Part shown: in pieces, positions 1 through 5,986 of the stretch | Layout of the letters: each line of letters opens with the position of its first letter | How positions within the stretch are numbered: the first letter of the stretch is position 1 | NCBI GenBank assembly: GCA_903931645.1 | Contig: CAIZDF010000366.1 | Coordinates: forward strand, 1-7,237 | Direction: 5' to 3' | Source: an uncultured Tolumonas sp. | GTDB lineage: Bacteria; Pseudomonadota; Gammaproteobacteria; Enterobacterales; Aeromonadaceae | DNA length: 7,237 bases | The notes under the pieces: model-generated | Told to the model about the DNA's origin: nothing | What the model saw: only the letters and a program-made list of their open reading frames with translations | The model's database searches: none | Made by a program: the position numbers and the translations under genes

Positions 1-1014
1 CCGGTAGATGACTCGGTCAGCGACTTTATCGCCACTGATTCTGCCGAGGTGGCTGAATTTCACGAAGAGACGCAAGAGCGACCAAAACGTGCCGGCCTGT
101 TCAGCCGTTTAGTCAAAGGGTTGATGCGTACCCGTGAATCGATAGGTGCCGGTTTCATGGCGCTGTTTCGTGGTAAAAAACTCGATGACGATCTGTTTGA
201 TGAACTGGAAACCCAGTTACTGACCGCCGATCTGGGCGTGGAAACCACTCAGCGCATCATGCAAAACCTGATCAAACAGGCGAAGTTCCATCAGTTGAAA
301 GACGCCGAAGCGTTGTATGACCTGTTGAAGCAGGAAATGGCCGCTATTTTACAGCCGGTCAGCCAACCGTTGCAGATCGACAGCAGCAAAACGCCGTATG
401 TTATTTTGATGATCGGCGTGAATGGTGTGGGTAAAACTACGACTATTGGTAAGTTAGCCAAACACTTCCAGGCACAAGGTAAATCGGTGATGCTGGCGGC
501 GGGGGATACCTTCCGTGCGGCGGCCGTTGAGCAGTTGCAGGTTTGGGGTCAACGCAACCATATCCCGGTGATTGCCCAGCATACTGGTGCTGATTCTGCG
601 TCGGTGATCTTTGATGCCATTCAGGCGGCGAAATCGCGCAACATCGACATCTTGATTGCCGACACCGCAGGTCGTTTGCAGAACAAAGGCCATCTGATGG
701 AAGAGCTGAAAAAGATCGTGCGGGTGATGAAGAAACTGGATGACAGTGCACCACACGAAGTGATGCTGACGCTCGATGCCAGCACCGGTCAAAACGCGAT
801 CAGTCAGGCGAAATTGTTCGGTGAAGCGGTGGGTGTCAACGGTATTACCCTGACCAAACTTGATGGCACCGCGAAAGGCGGGGTGATTTTCGCCATTGCC
901 AATCAGTTTGGTATCCCAATTCGTTATATCGGTGTTGGTGAAGCGATTGAAGATCTACGTCCATTCGAAGCCAATGATTTTATCGAAGCGCTGTTTGGCG
1001 GAGAACAACACTAA
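1..1014 (+). CDS. ftsY: Signal recognition particle receptor FtsY (5' end cut off by window)
   Basis: SRP receptor GTPase, which docks SRP-bound ribosomes at the inner membrane and pairs its GTPase with that of Ffh. The frame is open from base 1, and the first 16 visible residues are acidic, as expected for the end of the FtsY A domain. The true start therefore lies upstream, and the GTG at 49 is not the start. Counting from the first visible residue, the membrane-binding/N helical domain spans about 30-115. The G-domain motifs follow: P-loop GVNGVGKTTT (139-148), DTFRAAA (169-175), DTAGR (221-225) and TKLDGTAKGG (285-294). The C-terminus (IGVGE, DLRPF, ending soon after FIEALFG) is typical. 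The stop is three bases before ftsE, the usual ftsYEX operon order. The identification is secure; only the N-terminal extent is unknown. Confidence 0.97.
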   Translation, partial: PVDDSVSDFIATDSAEVAEFHEETQERPKRAGLFSRLVKGLMRTRESIGAGFMALFRGKKLDDDLFDELETQLLTADLGVETTQRIMQNLIKQAKFHQLKDAEALYDLLKQEMAAILQPVSQPLQIDSSKTPYVILMIGVNGVGKTTTIGKLAKHFQAQGKSVMLAAGDTFRAAAVEQLQVWGQRNHIPVIAQHTGADSASVIFDAIQAAKSRNIDILIADTAGRLQNKGHLMEELKKIVRVMKKLDDSAPHEVMLTLDASTGQNAISQAKLFGEAVGVNGITLTKLDGTAKGGVIFAIANQFGIPIRYIGVGEAIEDLRPFEANDFIEALFGGEQH

Positions 1015-1017
1015 ACC

Positions 1018-1698
1018 ATGATCCAGTTCGACCATGTCAGTAAGGTGTACAGCGGTGGACACATGGCACTGCAAAAGGTCAGCTTCCAGCTGCGTTCCGG
1101 TGAAATGGCGTTTCTGACCGGTCACTCCGGGGCGGGTAAAAGTACCTTACTGAAACTGATCAGCGTGCAGGAACGGCCTTCCGATGGCCGTATTCTGTTC
1201 AACCGCCGCGATCTATCACAAATCACCAAAGCGGATGTGCCGTTTATCCGCCGCCAGATCGGCATGATTTTTCAAGATCATCGTCTGCTGCTCGACCGTT
1301 CCGTGTTCGACAACGTGGCATTGCCACTGCAGATCGCTGGTGCTTCACCGCTGGAAATTCAAAAACGCGTCATGGCCGCACTGGATAAAGTCCATCTGCA
1401 TAACAAAGCCCAGCATATCCCGATGATGCTCTCCGGTGGTGAACAGCAACGCGTCGGTATTGCCCGCGCGATTGTGAATATGCCGCCGTTACTGCTGGCC
1501 GACGAACCAACCGGTAACCTCGATGCCGCACTGGCGCATGACATCATGCAACTGTTTCGTGAGTTGAACGCGCAAGGTGTTGCCGTGTTGATTGCCAGCC
1601 ATGACCAAGCACTGATTGCCGAAAGTGGGCAACGTAAACTGGTGTTGCAGCACGGGCGGTTAGTGGAAGATAGTTTGGGGGCAGAACATGGCGCGTAA
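1018..1698 (+). CDS. ftsE: Cell division ATP-binding protein FtsE
   Basis: ATPase subunit of the FtsEX complex, an ABC-transporter-like machine at the septum that does not transport. It uses ATP hydrolysis to control murein hydrolases through periplasmic activators (EnvC in enterobacteria) and helps divisome assembly. All ABC motifs are visible in 226 residues: Walker [10 protein letters not shown] (35-43), Q-loop at Q86, signature LSGGEQQR (138-145), Walker B LLLADEP (158-164), D-loop NLD (167-169) and H-loop H195. The length is normal for the family. The start at 1018 matches the conserved FtsE N-terminus ([11 protein letters not shown]). A GGAG at 1000-1003, inside the ftsY end, is rather distant as a ribosome site, so coupling to ftsY translation is likely. 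The gene overlaps ftsX by 11 bases. Confidence 0.97.
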   Translation: MIQFDHVSKVYSGGHMALQKVSFQLRSGEMAFLTGHSGAGKSTLLKLISVQERPSDGRILFNRRDLSQITKADVPFIRRQIGMIFQDHRLLLDRSVFDNVALPLQIAGASPLEIQKRVMAALDKVHLHNKAQHIPMMLSGGEQQRVGIARAIVNMPPLLLADEPTGNLDAALAHDIMQLFRELNAQGVAVLIASHDQALIAESGQRKLVLQHGRLVEDSLGAEHGA

Positions 1699-2656
1699 AC
1701 CGACTTCACATGTGCAGCCAACACCGGGGCAGGGCAGCCGTTTTTCGCTGTGGTTGTTTATCCATATTCAGCAACTGCGACAAACCATGCGCGAGATCTG
1801 GCATACACCACTGACATCCTTGATGACCATCGGCGTGATCGGGGTCAGCTTAGCCTTACCGGCGACCTTGCTGGTGATTTTGAAAAACGCTGAAAACGTC
1901 ACCGCGCAGTGGGAAAACGGCACACAAATTACCCTCTATCTGCAAAAAGGCACGACCGAACCAGAACTGCAGGCACTGCAAGATCGCATTCGGCAAAATA
2001 ATCAGGTGGAATCGGTTCGCTACATCTCGCCGGAGCAAGGCATGAGTGAGTTCAAGGCGCTGTCCGGTTTTTCTGAAGCGCAAGCCTATCTATCCGATAA
2101 CCCGCTACCGCCGGTGATCGAAGTGACACCACGGCAAGCCTTCCGCACGCCGCAGCAAAGCGAGCAGTTACTGCAAAGCCTGCGGCAGGAAAGTGCGGTG
2201 CAGCAGGGTAAACTGGATATTCAGTGGGTGACCCGGTTGAACGGCATCATCGGTCTGGCGCGTCAGTTGGTGCATGTATTTGCGGGTTTTCTGGTTATCG
2301 GGCTTTTGCTGACCGTGGCCAACACTCTGCGCTTATATATCTTTAACCGTCGGGCGGAAATTGAGGTCATGAAGCTGGTGGGGGCCACAGATGGCTTTAT
2401 CCAGCGACCGTTTCTTTACTTAGGCTTCTGGTATGGTGCCGTGGGTGGTTTAGTGGCCTGGTGGCTGTCAGAAGTGCTGCTGTTACTTAGTGAGAAAGCG
2501 GTCACTTATCTGGCCGAATTATATGACAGCAGTTTCCGTCTGGTGGGGTTGGGCTCGGCCGATGGTGGGTTGCTGATCCTGCTCGGCGTTTCGCTCAGTA
2601 TGGGCGCGGCGTGGTTTTCCGTACATAAACACTTAAGCGAGATTGAACCAAAATAA
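1688..2656 (+). CDS. ftsX: Cell division protein FtsX (permease-like subunit)
   Basis: Membrane partner of FtsE; it transmits the ATPase state to the periplasm to activate septal peptidoglycan hydrolysis. The 322-residue protein has the FtsX plan. A short basic cytoplasmic N-terminus is followed by a first membrane helix (about 43-66) and a periplasmic domain (about 68-185) containing the NPLPPVIEV segment. Three further helices lie at about 190-215, 241-267 and 288-312. The cytoplasmic loop after helix 2 carries the conserved stretch [18 protein letters not shown] (221-238). The N-terminal tail is shorter than in E. coli FtsX. The ATG at 1688 lies inside the last codons of ftsE, with a G-rich ribosome site at about 1677-1681, so the two are probably translationally coupled. 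The gene ends the ftsYEX cluster. In relatives, basal rpoH promoters can lie inside ftsX; I cannot confirm one here. Confidence 0.96.
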   Translation: MARKPTSHVQPTPGQGSRFSLWLFIHIQQLRQTMREIWHTPLTSLMTIGVIGVSLALPATLLVILKNAENVTAQWENGTQITLYLQKGTTEPELQALQDRIRQNNQVESVRYISPEQGMSEFKALSGFSEAQAYLSDNPLPPVIEVTPRQAFRTPQQSEQLLQSLRQESAVQQGKLDIQWVTRLNGIIGLARQLVHVFAGFLVIGLLLTVANTLRLYIFNRRAEIEVMKLVGATDGFIQRPFLYLGFWYGAVGGLVAWWLSEVLLLLSEKAVTYLAELYDSSFRLVGLGSADGGLLILLGVSLSMGAAWFSVHKHLSEIEPK

Positions 2657-2723
2657 AGATTGCAGCCATCGGGCCCAAAAGAAGTACTCACAAAATTAAT
2701 TTGAAAATTTTTGAAGAAAAAGT

Positions 2724-2750
2724 GAACTTTTGTGCAAACGCGCTGTCTGA
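2724..2750 (+). promoter_or_regulatory. Sigma-E (RpoE) promoter for rpoH
   Basis: The -35 element GAACTT (2724-2729) and the -10 element TCTGA (2746-2750) are separated by 16 bases. Both elements and the spacing match the sigma-E consensus, and they match the rpoH P3 promoter of E. coli as I remember it. Transcription should start around 2756-2758, about 260 bases before the rpoH start codon. This would raise sigma-32 under envelope stress or extreme heat. The element match is read directly; the function is inferred from the family. Confidence 0.82.
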
Positions 2751-2850
2751 TTATTTGAGGGTTAATTCTGTTGGGAAAGTTATCTTTCTCCTTTGGCTTG
2801 GTGATGATGTATTTTTGATACTTGGTATATCGGAAACATGCTCAGATTTC

Positions 2851-2878
2851 GGGGAGTCTTTAAGGTCTCCCCTTTTTT
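2851..2878 (+). terminator. Intrinsic-terminator-like hairpin in the rpoH leader
   Basis: GGGGAG (2851-2856) pairs with CTCCCC (2867-2872) across a 10-base interval and is followed directly by six T (2873-2878). This has the form of a rho-independent terminator and would end ftsYEX transcripts. It lies downstream of the sigma-E promoter, so it would also act on that transcript unless read through. The stem is only 6 bp, so efficiency may be partial. Confidence 0.65.
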
Positions 2879-2940
2879 CTGCCCGAAATTTGTTAACAAG
2901 CGTGACAAGATATGCAAAAATTGATATTGAACAAGTTTAA

Positions 2941-2964
2941 ATATCCCGATTGCTTACGGGATAT
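2941..2964 (+). repeat. Perfect 8-bp inverted repeat in the rpoH leader
   Basis: ATATCCCG (2941-2948) and CGGGATAT (2957-2964) are exact reverse complements around an 8-base loop. No T-run follows, so it is not an obvious terminator. It would form a hairpin in the rpoH 5' untranslated RNA, or serve as a dyad operator in DNA. It sits 55-78 bases before the start codon. Confidence 0.6.
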
Positions 2965-2979
2965 GTTATTACACAACCT

Positions 2980-2996
2980 TTGAATGAAGCATTCGA
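2980..2996 (+). repeat. Short hairpin next to the rpoH ribosome site
   Basis: GAATG (2982-2986) and CATTC (2990-2994) pair around an AAG triloop. One U-G pair and one U-A pair extend this to a 7-bp stem. It ends 11 bases before the AGAGG Shine-Dalgarno. It may shape the rpoH translation start region, but stems this short also occur by chance. Confidence 0.35.
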
Positions 2997-3018
2997 CGTA
3001 AGGTAAAAGAGGTATTCG

Positions 3019-3873
3019 ATGAGTACTGCACTTCAGCGCAATTTAGTTCTGGTTCCTCAGGGTAGTCTTGAGGGCTATATTCAGGCGGTAAACAGCATAC
3101 CGATGCTGACGGCTGAAAAAGAACGGGAACTGGCTGAACAATTACAAAACCATGGTGATTTGGAAGCTGCCCGTCAGTTGGTTATGTCACATCTGCGTTT
3201 TGTGGTGCACATCGCACGCAACTATTCTGGCTATGGATTGCCGCAAGCGGATCTGGTTCAGGAAGGTAACATCGGCTTGATGAAAGCGGTAAAACGCTTT
3301 GATCCAACGGTCGGTGTGCGTCTGGTCTCGTTTGCGGTGCATTGGATCAAAGCTGAAATTCATGAATATGTGCTGCGAAACTGGCGAATGGTCAAAGTCG
3401 CCACCACCAAAGCGCAACGTAAATTGTTCTTCAACCTGAGAAAAAACAAAAAACGCCTTGGCTGGTTTAACCAAGACGAAGTGCGCACCGTCGCCAATGA
3501 ATTGGGCGTGTCACCGGAAGACGTGACTGAGATGGAAGCGCGCATGAGTGGTCAAGATCACTCCTTCGATGGTTATGACGATGACGACAGCGAAGGCAAT
3601 TTCGCGCCAGCGCAATATTTGGAAGATAAGTCATCTGACTTAGCGGCTGTGTATGAAAACAGCAACTGGGATGATCATGCAGAACACCGTTTAAGCTATG
3701 CGTTGCAAGGCTTGGACGAACGCAGTCAGCAGATCATTCGTGCCCGCTGGTTAGACGAAGACAGCAAGCTCACGTTGCAAGAGTTAGCCGATCGTTACGG
3801 CGTCTCGGCGGAGCGCGTACGACAGCTGGAAAAGAACGCGTTGAAGAAGCTCAAGGATGTGCTGGAGGCGTAA
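3019..3873 (+). CDS. rpoH: RNA polymerase heat-shock sigma factor RpoH (sigma-32)
   Basis: Sigma-32 directs RNA polymerase to heat-shock promoters (chaperones, proteases). The 284-residue length is normal. Region 2 covers about 50-130, with the characteristic stretches [20 protein letters not shown] (68-87), [19 protein letters not shown] (105-123) and VATTKAQRK (127-135). The RpoH-box QRKLFFNLR (133-141), diagnostic for this subfamily, follows. Region 4 contains [18 protein letters not shown] (231-248) and the helix-turn-helix [20 protein letters not shown] (252-271). Leu48, Ala51 and Val55 correspond to the region 2.1 residues (Leu47, Ala50, Ile54 in E. coli) needed for chaperone and SRP-dependent control. 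The start ATG follows AGAGG with 6 bases between. The sigma-E promoter and leader hairpins lie upstream, and a strong terminator lies just downstream. Confidence 0.98.
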   Translation: MSTALQRNLVLVPQGSLEGYIQAVNSIPMLTAEKERELAEQLQNHGDLEAARQLVMSHLRFVVHIARNYSGYGLPQADLVQEGNIGLMKAVKRFDPTVGVRLVSFAVHWIKAEIHEYVLRNWRMVKVATTKAQRKLFFNLRKNKKRLGWFNQDEVRTVANELGVSPEDVTEMEARMSGQDHSFDGYDDDDSEGNFAPAQYLEDKSSDLAAVYENSNWDDHAEHRLSYALQGLDERSQQIIRARWLDEDSKLTLQELADRYGVSAERVRQLEKNALKKLKDVLEA

Positions 3874-3889
3874 GCCTGACTAAACCATG

Positions 3890-3918
3890 AAAGGTCTCTT
3901 TAGCGAGGCCTTTTTTTT
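3890..3918 (+). terminator. Rho-independent terminator after rpoH
   Basis: AAAGGTCTC (3890-3898) pairs with GAGGCCTTT (3905-3913), giving 9 bp with one G-U pair and a 6-base loop. Eight T follow the stem's GC part (3911-3918). It starts 16 bases after the rpoH stop codon and is the canonical end of that transcript. Confidence 0.9.
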
Positions 3919-3939
3919 GGCAGTAAAAGGGAGAAAAGC

Positions 3940-4602
3940 ATGAAACTGCTGAAGCAATTATTTGAACAAAATCGCCAATGGGCTGAGCAGATCAAAGCGG
4001 AAGACCCTCAGTTTTTTGAAAAACTGGCCTCACAGCAAGCACCGGAATATTTGTGGATCGGTTGCTCTGACAGTCGAGTACCGGCGAATGAGTTGCTCGG
4101 TTTATTACCCGGCGATGTATTTGTGCATCGTAACGTGGCGAATCTGGTGGTACACACCGATTTTAACTGTCTGTCGGTGATCCAATATGCGGTGGAAGTG
4201 TTAAAGGTGAAACACATCATCGTCTGTGGCCACTATCACTGCGGTGGTGTCATTGCCGCGATGGGCAATAAAGAGTATGGCCTGATTGATAATTGGCTAC
4301 GCAACATTAAAGACGTTAATTATAAATATCGCGACCATATTGATGAAATTGAAGATGAACATGAACGGCAAGATTATATGTGCGAGCTGAATGTGCTCGA
4401 GCAGGTCGCCAATGTTTGTTACACCTCGATTGTGCAAAATGCATGGCGCCGTGGGCAAGATCTGGCTGTACATGGCTGGATCTACGATGTCAAAGATGGC
4501 TTGCTGCGTGACTTGGATATCACGGTTAACGCGTTAGAACAGATCCCGGAAGTGTATCGTTCTTCCTGCCAAAAAGTATCGGCTCTGCATCAGCATAAAT
4601 AA
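3940..4602 (+). CDS. can: Beta-class carbonic anhydrase (Can type)
   Basis: Zinc enzyme of the cytoplasm that interconverts CO2 and bicarbonate, supplying bicarbonate for carboxylations when CO2 is low. The 220 residues carry the beta-class zinc ligands Cys42, His98 and Cys101 and the Asp44-Arg46 dyad, within GCSDSR (41-46) and GHYHCGG (97-103). Trp39, Arg64 and Tyr182 match the three residues that form the non-catalytic bicarbonate site in the E. coli and Haemophilus enzymes, so a type II, bicarbonate-regulated enzyme is likely. The start follows a GGGAG site (3929-3933). Only about 21 bases separate it from the T-run of the rpoH terminator, so it must be transcribed by read-through or from a promoter inside rpoH. 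It converges with the small membrane gene, two bases from its end. Confidence 0.96.
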   Translation: MKLLKQLFEQNRQWAEQIKAEDPQFFEKLASQQAPEYLWIGCSDSRVPANELLGLLPGDVFVHRNVANLVVHTDFNCLSVIQYAVEVLKVKHIIVCGHYHCGGVIAAMGNKEYGLIDNWLRNIKDVNYKYRDHIDEIEDEHERQDYMCELNVLEQVANVCYTSIVQNAWRRGQDLAVHGWIYDVKDGLLRDLDITVNALEQIPEVYRSSCQKVSALHQHK

Positions 4603-4604
4603 GT

Positions 4605-4826
4605 TCAGAAATACTGCCCCAACAACTTTGGGGCAGCCATCAAGACCAGCGCCCACAGACAAAGCCAGCCTAAATCAGTGACAATAAACGTCAGTGCAAT
4701 CAGACCTATGCCGGCCAGTAAGGCCAAAAAATGGGACTGGCGTTTGCCATAGATAAAGTAACCAGTGCCGATAGAACCGATCACGATATTGGCGAATAAC
4801 AGTAGTGGATCGAGTTCCGTCAGCAT
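4605..4826 (-). CDS. Small hydrophobic membrane protein, function unknown
   Basis: A 73-residue, strongly hydrophobic protein with probably three membrane segments (about 8-26, 33-49 and 50-66) and a short basic loop YGKRQSH (26-32) between the first two. The GSIGTGYFIYGK motif (17-28) resembles small proteins in many proteobacteria that are often labelled 'amino acid transport protein' without experimental support. I therefore assign no function. The ATG at 4826 lies nine bases after the stop of the lipoprotein gene, in the same frame, and I see no Shine-Dalgarno before it. Translational coupling is plausible. No other usable start is available before the upstream in-frame stop. The 3' end carries an inverted repeat and almost meets the can stop codon. 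Composition and pattern look like a real gene. Confidence 0.75.
   Translation of the reverse strand: MLTELDPLLLFANIVIGSIGTGYFIYGKRQSHFLALLAGIGLIALTFIVTDLGWLCLWALVLMAAPKLLGQYF
4614..4636 (-). terminator. Possible terminator hairpin at end of small membrane gene
   Basis: CTGCCCC (4614-4620) and GGGGCAG (4630-4636) form a perfect 7-bp stem with a 9-base loop, inside the last codons of the minus-strand gene. On that strand it is followed by a loosely U-rich stretch (TATTTCT). On the plus strand, after can, no T-run follows. It may weakly separate the two convergent genes. Confidence 0.45.
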
Positions 4827-4835
4827 GTAATGAGG

Positions 4836-4976
4836 TTACAGTTTCTGTTGTACGCTGGTGGCCGCATCTTTGACTTTTTCACCACCCCGTTGAATATCCT
4901 GCCCCATACCGTGGATGGTGTTGCAAGCGCTCAGGAAGAATATGGCAAATAAGAGCCCAGTGATCGTTTTCATCAT
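4836..4976 (-). CDS. Entericidin A/B family small lipoprotein
   Basis: A 46-residue lipoprotein precursor. The N-terminus has Met-Met-Lys and a hydrophobic core, then the lipobox LSAC (15-18), so Cys18 should be lipidated and become residue 1 of the mature protein. The following CNTIHGMGQDIQRGGEKVKD (18-37) fits the entericidin pattern of CNT, G-x-G-x-D-I, GG and then Ala-rich (compare E. coli EcnA and EcnB). Entericidins are small envelope lipoproteins; EcnB is described as promoting lysis in stationary phase and EcnA as its antidote. Only one copy is here, so neither role is assigned. A GAGGA site lies 3 bases from the first ATG (4976) and 6 from the second (4973); the second may be the real start. 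The small membrane gene follows at once. The gene is divergent from the aminopropyltransferase gene. Confidence 0.85.
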   Translation of the reverse strand: MMKTITGLLFAIFFLSACNTIHGMGQDIQRGGEKVKDAATSVQQKL

Positions 4977-5101
4977 TTTTCCTCGTTAATGCAATACGAT
5001 AAATATAATTCAGCACACGGACTTCGCCGATAAAGAATTTATTATAACGTGATGATTGTTAACATAGCATGTAGTCGGGCAGACAGGGATATTGAGGGAG
5101 C
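4977..5101. promoter_or_regulatory. Divergent promoter region, lipoprotein gene / aminopropyltransferase gene
   Basis: An AT-rich 125-base gap between divergent starts. Perfect TATAAT boxes occur on the plus strand at 5004-5009 and on the minus strand at 5041-5046, but neither has a good -35 at the usual distance, so exact promoters cannot be named. Weak -35 with good -10 would suit sigma-S use, as reported for ecnB, but this is inference. The plus-strand ribosome site GAGGGAG (5094-5100) immediately precedes the ATG at 5102. Confidence 0.45.
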
Positions 5102-5983
5102 ATGAAGAAAAACAAAAGCCTTCTGACGGAACAATTTATTACCGAATGGCTGACGCCGGATGTGGGTTTTGTCTTTCGCTCCGGTGAGGTGTTGGATGAT
5201 TTCATTAGCCCGTATCAACATATTGAGGTAATGGAAACCGCGGCTTTTGGCCGGGTGTTTCGTCTGGATGGTTACCTGATGACCTCGGAAGCCGATGAAT
5301 GGTTTTATCATGAAAATCTGAACCATATTCCCGCTATCACGCATCCAGATCCACGTACCGCGTTAATTATCGGTGGTGGTGATGGTGGTTCGGCGCGCCA
5401 ATTGTTGAAATATCCCGGCATCGAACAGGTCGTCGTTTGTGAGCTGGATGCCGGTGTGGTGGCTATTGCCGACGAATATTTCGCTAAAGTTCACCAAGGT
5501 GCGTTTCATGACCCGCGTTTGCAGCTCGTTATTGGTGATGGTTTAAAATATGTGGCGGAATCACAACAACAATTCGATTTGATTGTGCTTGATTTGACCG
5601 ACCCGCAAGGTTACGCCGAACCCCTGTATACCCGCGAATTTTTCGCCGACTGCGCGCGCTTGATCGGCGAACATGGTTTGTTATCACTGCATATTGGTTC
5701 GCCGCAGTTTCACGCGATCCGCTTTCGCAATCTGTTTGATGAATTAAAAGCGGTATTTCGGGTCGTGCGGCCGATGCTGGTGCCGATCACCTTGTATGGC
5801 GGTTTCTGGGGCATGGCCTGTGCCAGTCAATTACGCGATCCGAAACGGCTGGATGCCAACACAGTTGAACAACGTTTGCAGCAACGCGGCATTACCGGTC
5901 TGAACTATTACAATGGCGACACACATCAAGCCGCATTGGCCTTACCGAACTTTGTGCGTCAGTTATTACAACAAACGGAATAA
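5102..5983 (+). CDS. speE: Polyamine aminopropyltransferase (spermidine synthase family)
   Basis: Transfers the aminopropyl group of decarboxylated S-adenosylmethionine to a diamine, typically putrescine to give spermidine. The 293-residue length is close to E. coli SpeE. The small N-terminal beta domain (about 1-75) has the substrate-side motifs SPYQ (36-39), LDG (55-57) and DEWFYHE (65-71). The Rossmann domain has GGGDGG (91-96), the acidic residue of CELD (Glu114) for the ribose, GDG (145-147) and the catalytic-loop motif LDLTDPQG (163-170) with Asp164 and Asp167. After it comes YAEPLYTREFF, where many relatives have a proline in place of Tyr171. No speD, which would supply the aminopropyl donor, is in the window. 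The gene is followed after three bases by a DUF1543 gene, probably in one transcript. The family is certain; the exact diamine substrate is not. Confidence 0.9.
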   Translation: MKKNKSLLTEQFITEWLTPDVGFVFRSGEVLDDFISPYQHIEVMETAAFGRVFRLDGYLMTSEADEWFYHENLNHIPAITHPDPRTALIIGGGDGGSARQLLKYPGIEQVVVCELDAGVVAIADEYFAKVHQGAFHDPRLQLVIGDGLKYVAESQQQFDLIVLDLTDPQGYAEPLYTREFFADCARLIGEHGLLSLHIGSPQFHAIRFRNLFDELKAVFRVVRPMLVPITLYGGFWGMACASQLRDPKRLDANTVEQRLQQRGITGLNYYNGDTHQAALALPNFVRQLLQQTE

Positions 5984-5986
5984 CAC

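Larger units (their letters stand above)
2657..3018 (+). other. ftsX-rpoH intergenic control region
   Basis: A 362-base AT-rich stretch without a convincing gene. In order it holds a sigma-E-type promoter (2724-2750), a GC-rich hairpin followed by six T (2851-2878), an 8-bp perfect inverted repeat (2941-2964), a small hairpin just upstream of the ribosome site (2980-2996) and the rpoH Shine-Dalgarno AGAGG (3008-3012). I looked for a vegetative promoter between the terminator-like hairpin and rpoH. The best I found was GTGACA at 2902-2907, 17 bases before TATTGA at 2925-2930, which is weak and not annotated separately. The open frame at 2701-2940 does not look like protein. Confidence 0.7.

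Noticed and set aside
49..51. GTG as ftsY start
   Set aside because: The frame continues open to base 1 with acidic residues typical of the FtsY A domain; the real start is outside the window.
443..792. Two minus-strand open frames inside ftsY
   Set aside because: They are shadows of a strongly conserved plus-strand gene, with low-complexity translations and no recognisable domain.
1359..1724. 121-codon minus-strand frame over the ftsE/ftsX junction
   Set aside because: Antisense of conserved FtsE motifs; Ser/Cys/Ala-rich shadow translation with no ribosome site.
2657..2700. Terminator directly after ftsX
   Set aside because: Only a 6-base GGGCCC palindrome and no stem with a T-run are present; the first credible terminator shape is at 2851.
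2838..2924. 28-codon frame starting ATG across the leader terminator, a possible leader peptide
   Set aside because: Only a weak GGA precedes it and no run of a regulatory amino acid or anti-terminator pairing is visible; the overlap with the hairpin is probably chance.
2701..2940. 79-codon open frame (TTG start) in the ftsX-rpoH gap
   Set aside because: It spans the sigma-E promoter and the terminator-like hairpin, has no ribosome site, starts upstream of the expected transcript start, and its translation resembles no protein I know.
3187..3545. Minus-strand frames inside rpoH
   Set aside because: Complementary to highly conserved sigma-factor regions; nothing protein-like in the translations.
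5042..5344. 100-codon minus-strand frame at the start of the aminopropyltransferase gene
   Set aside because: Overlaps the promoter region and the conserved start of the gene; no family resemblance and no good ribosome site.
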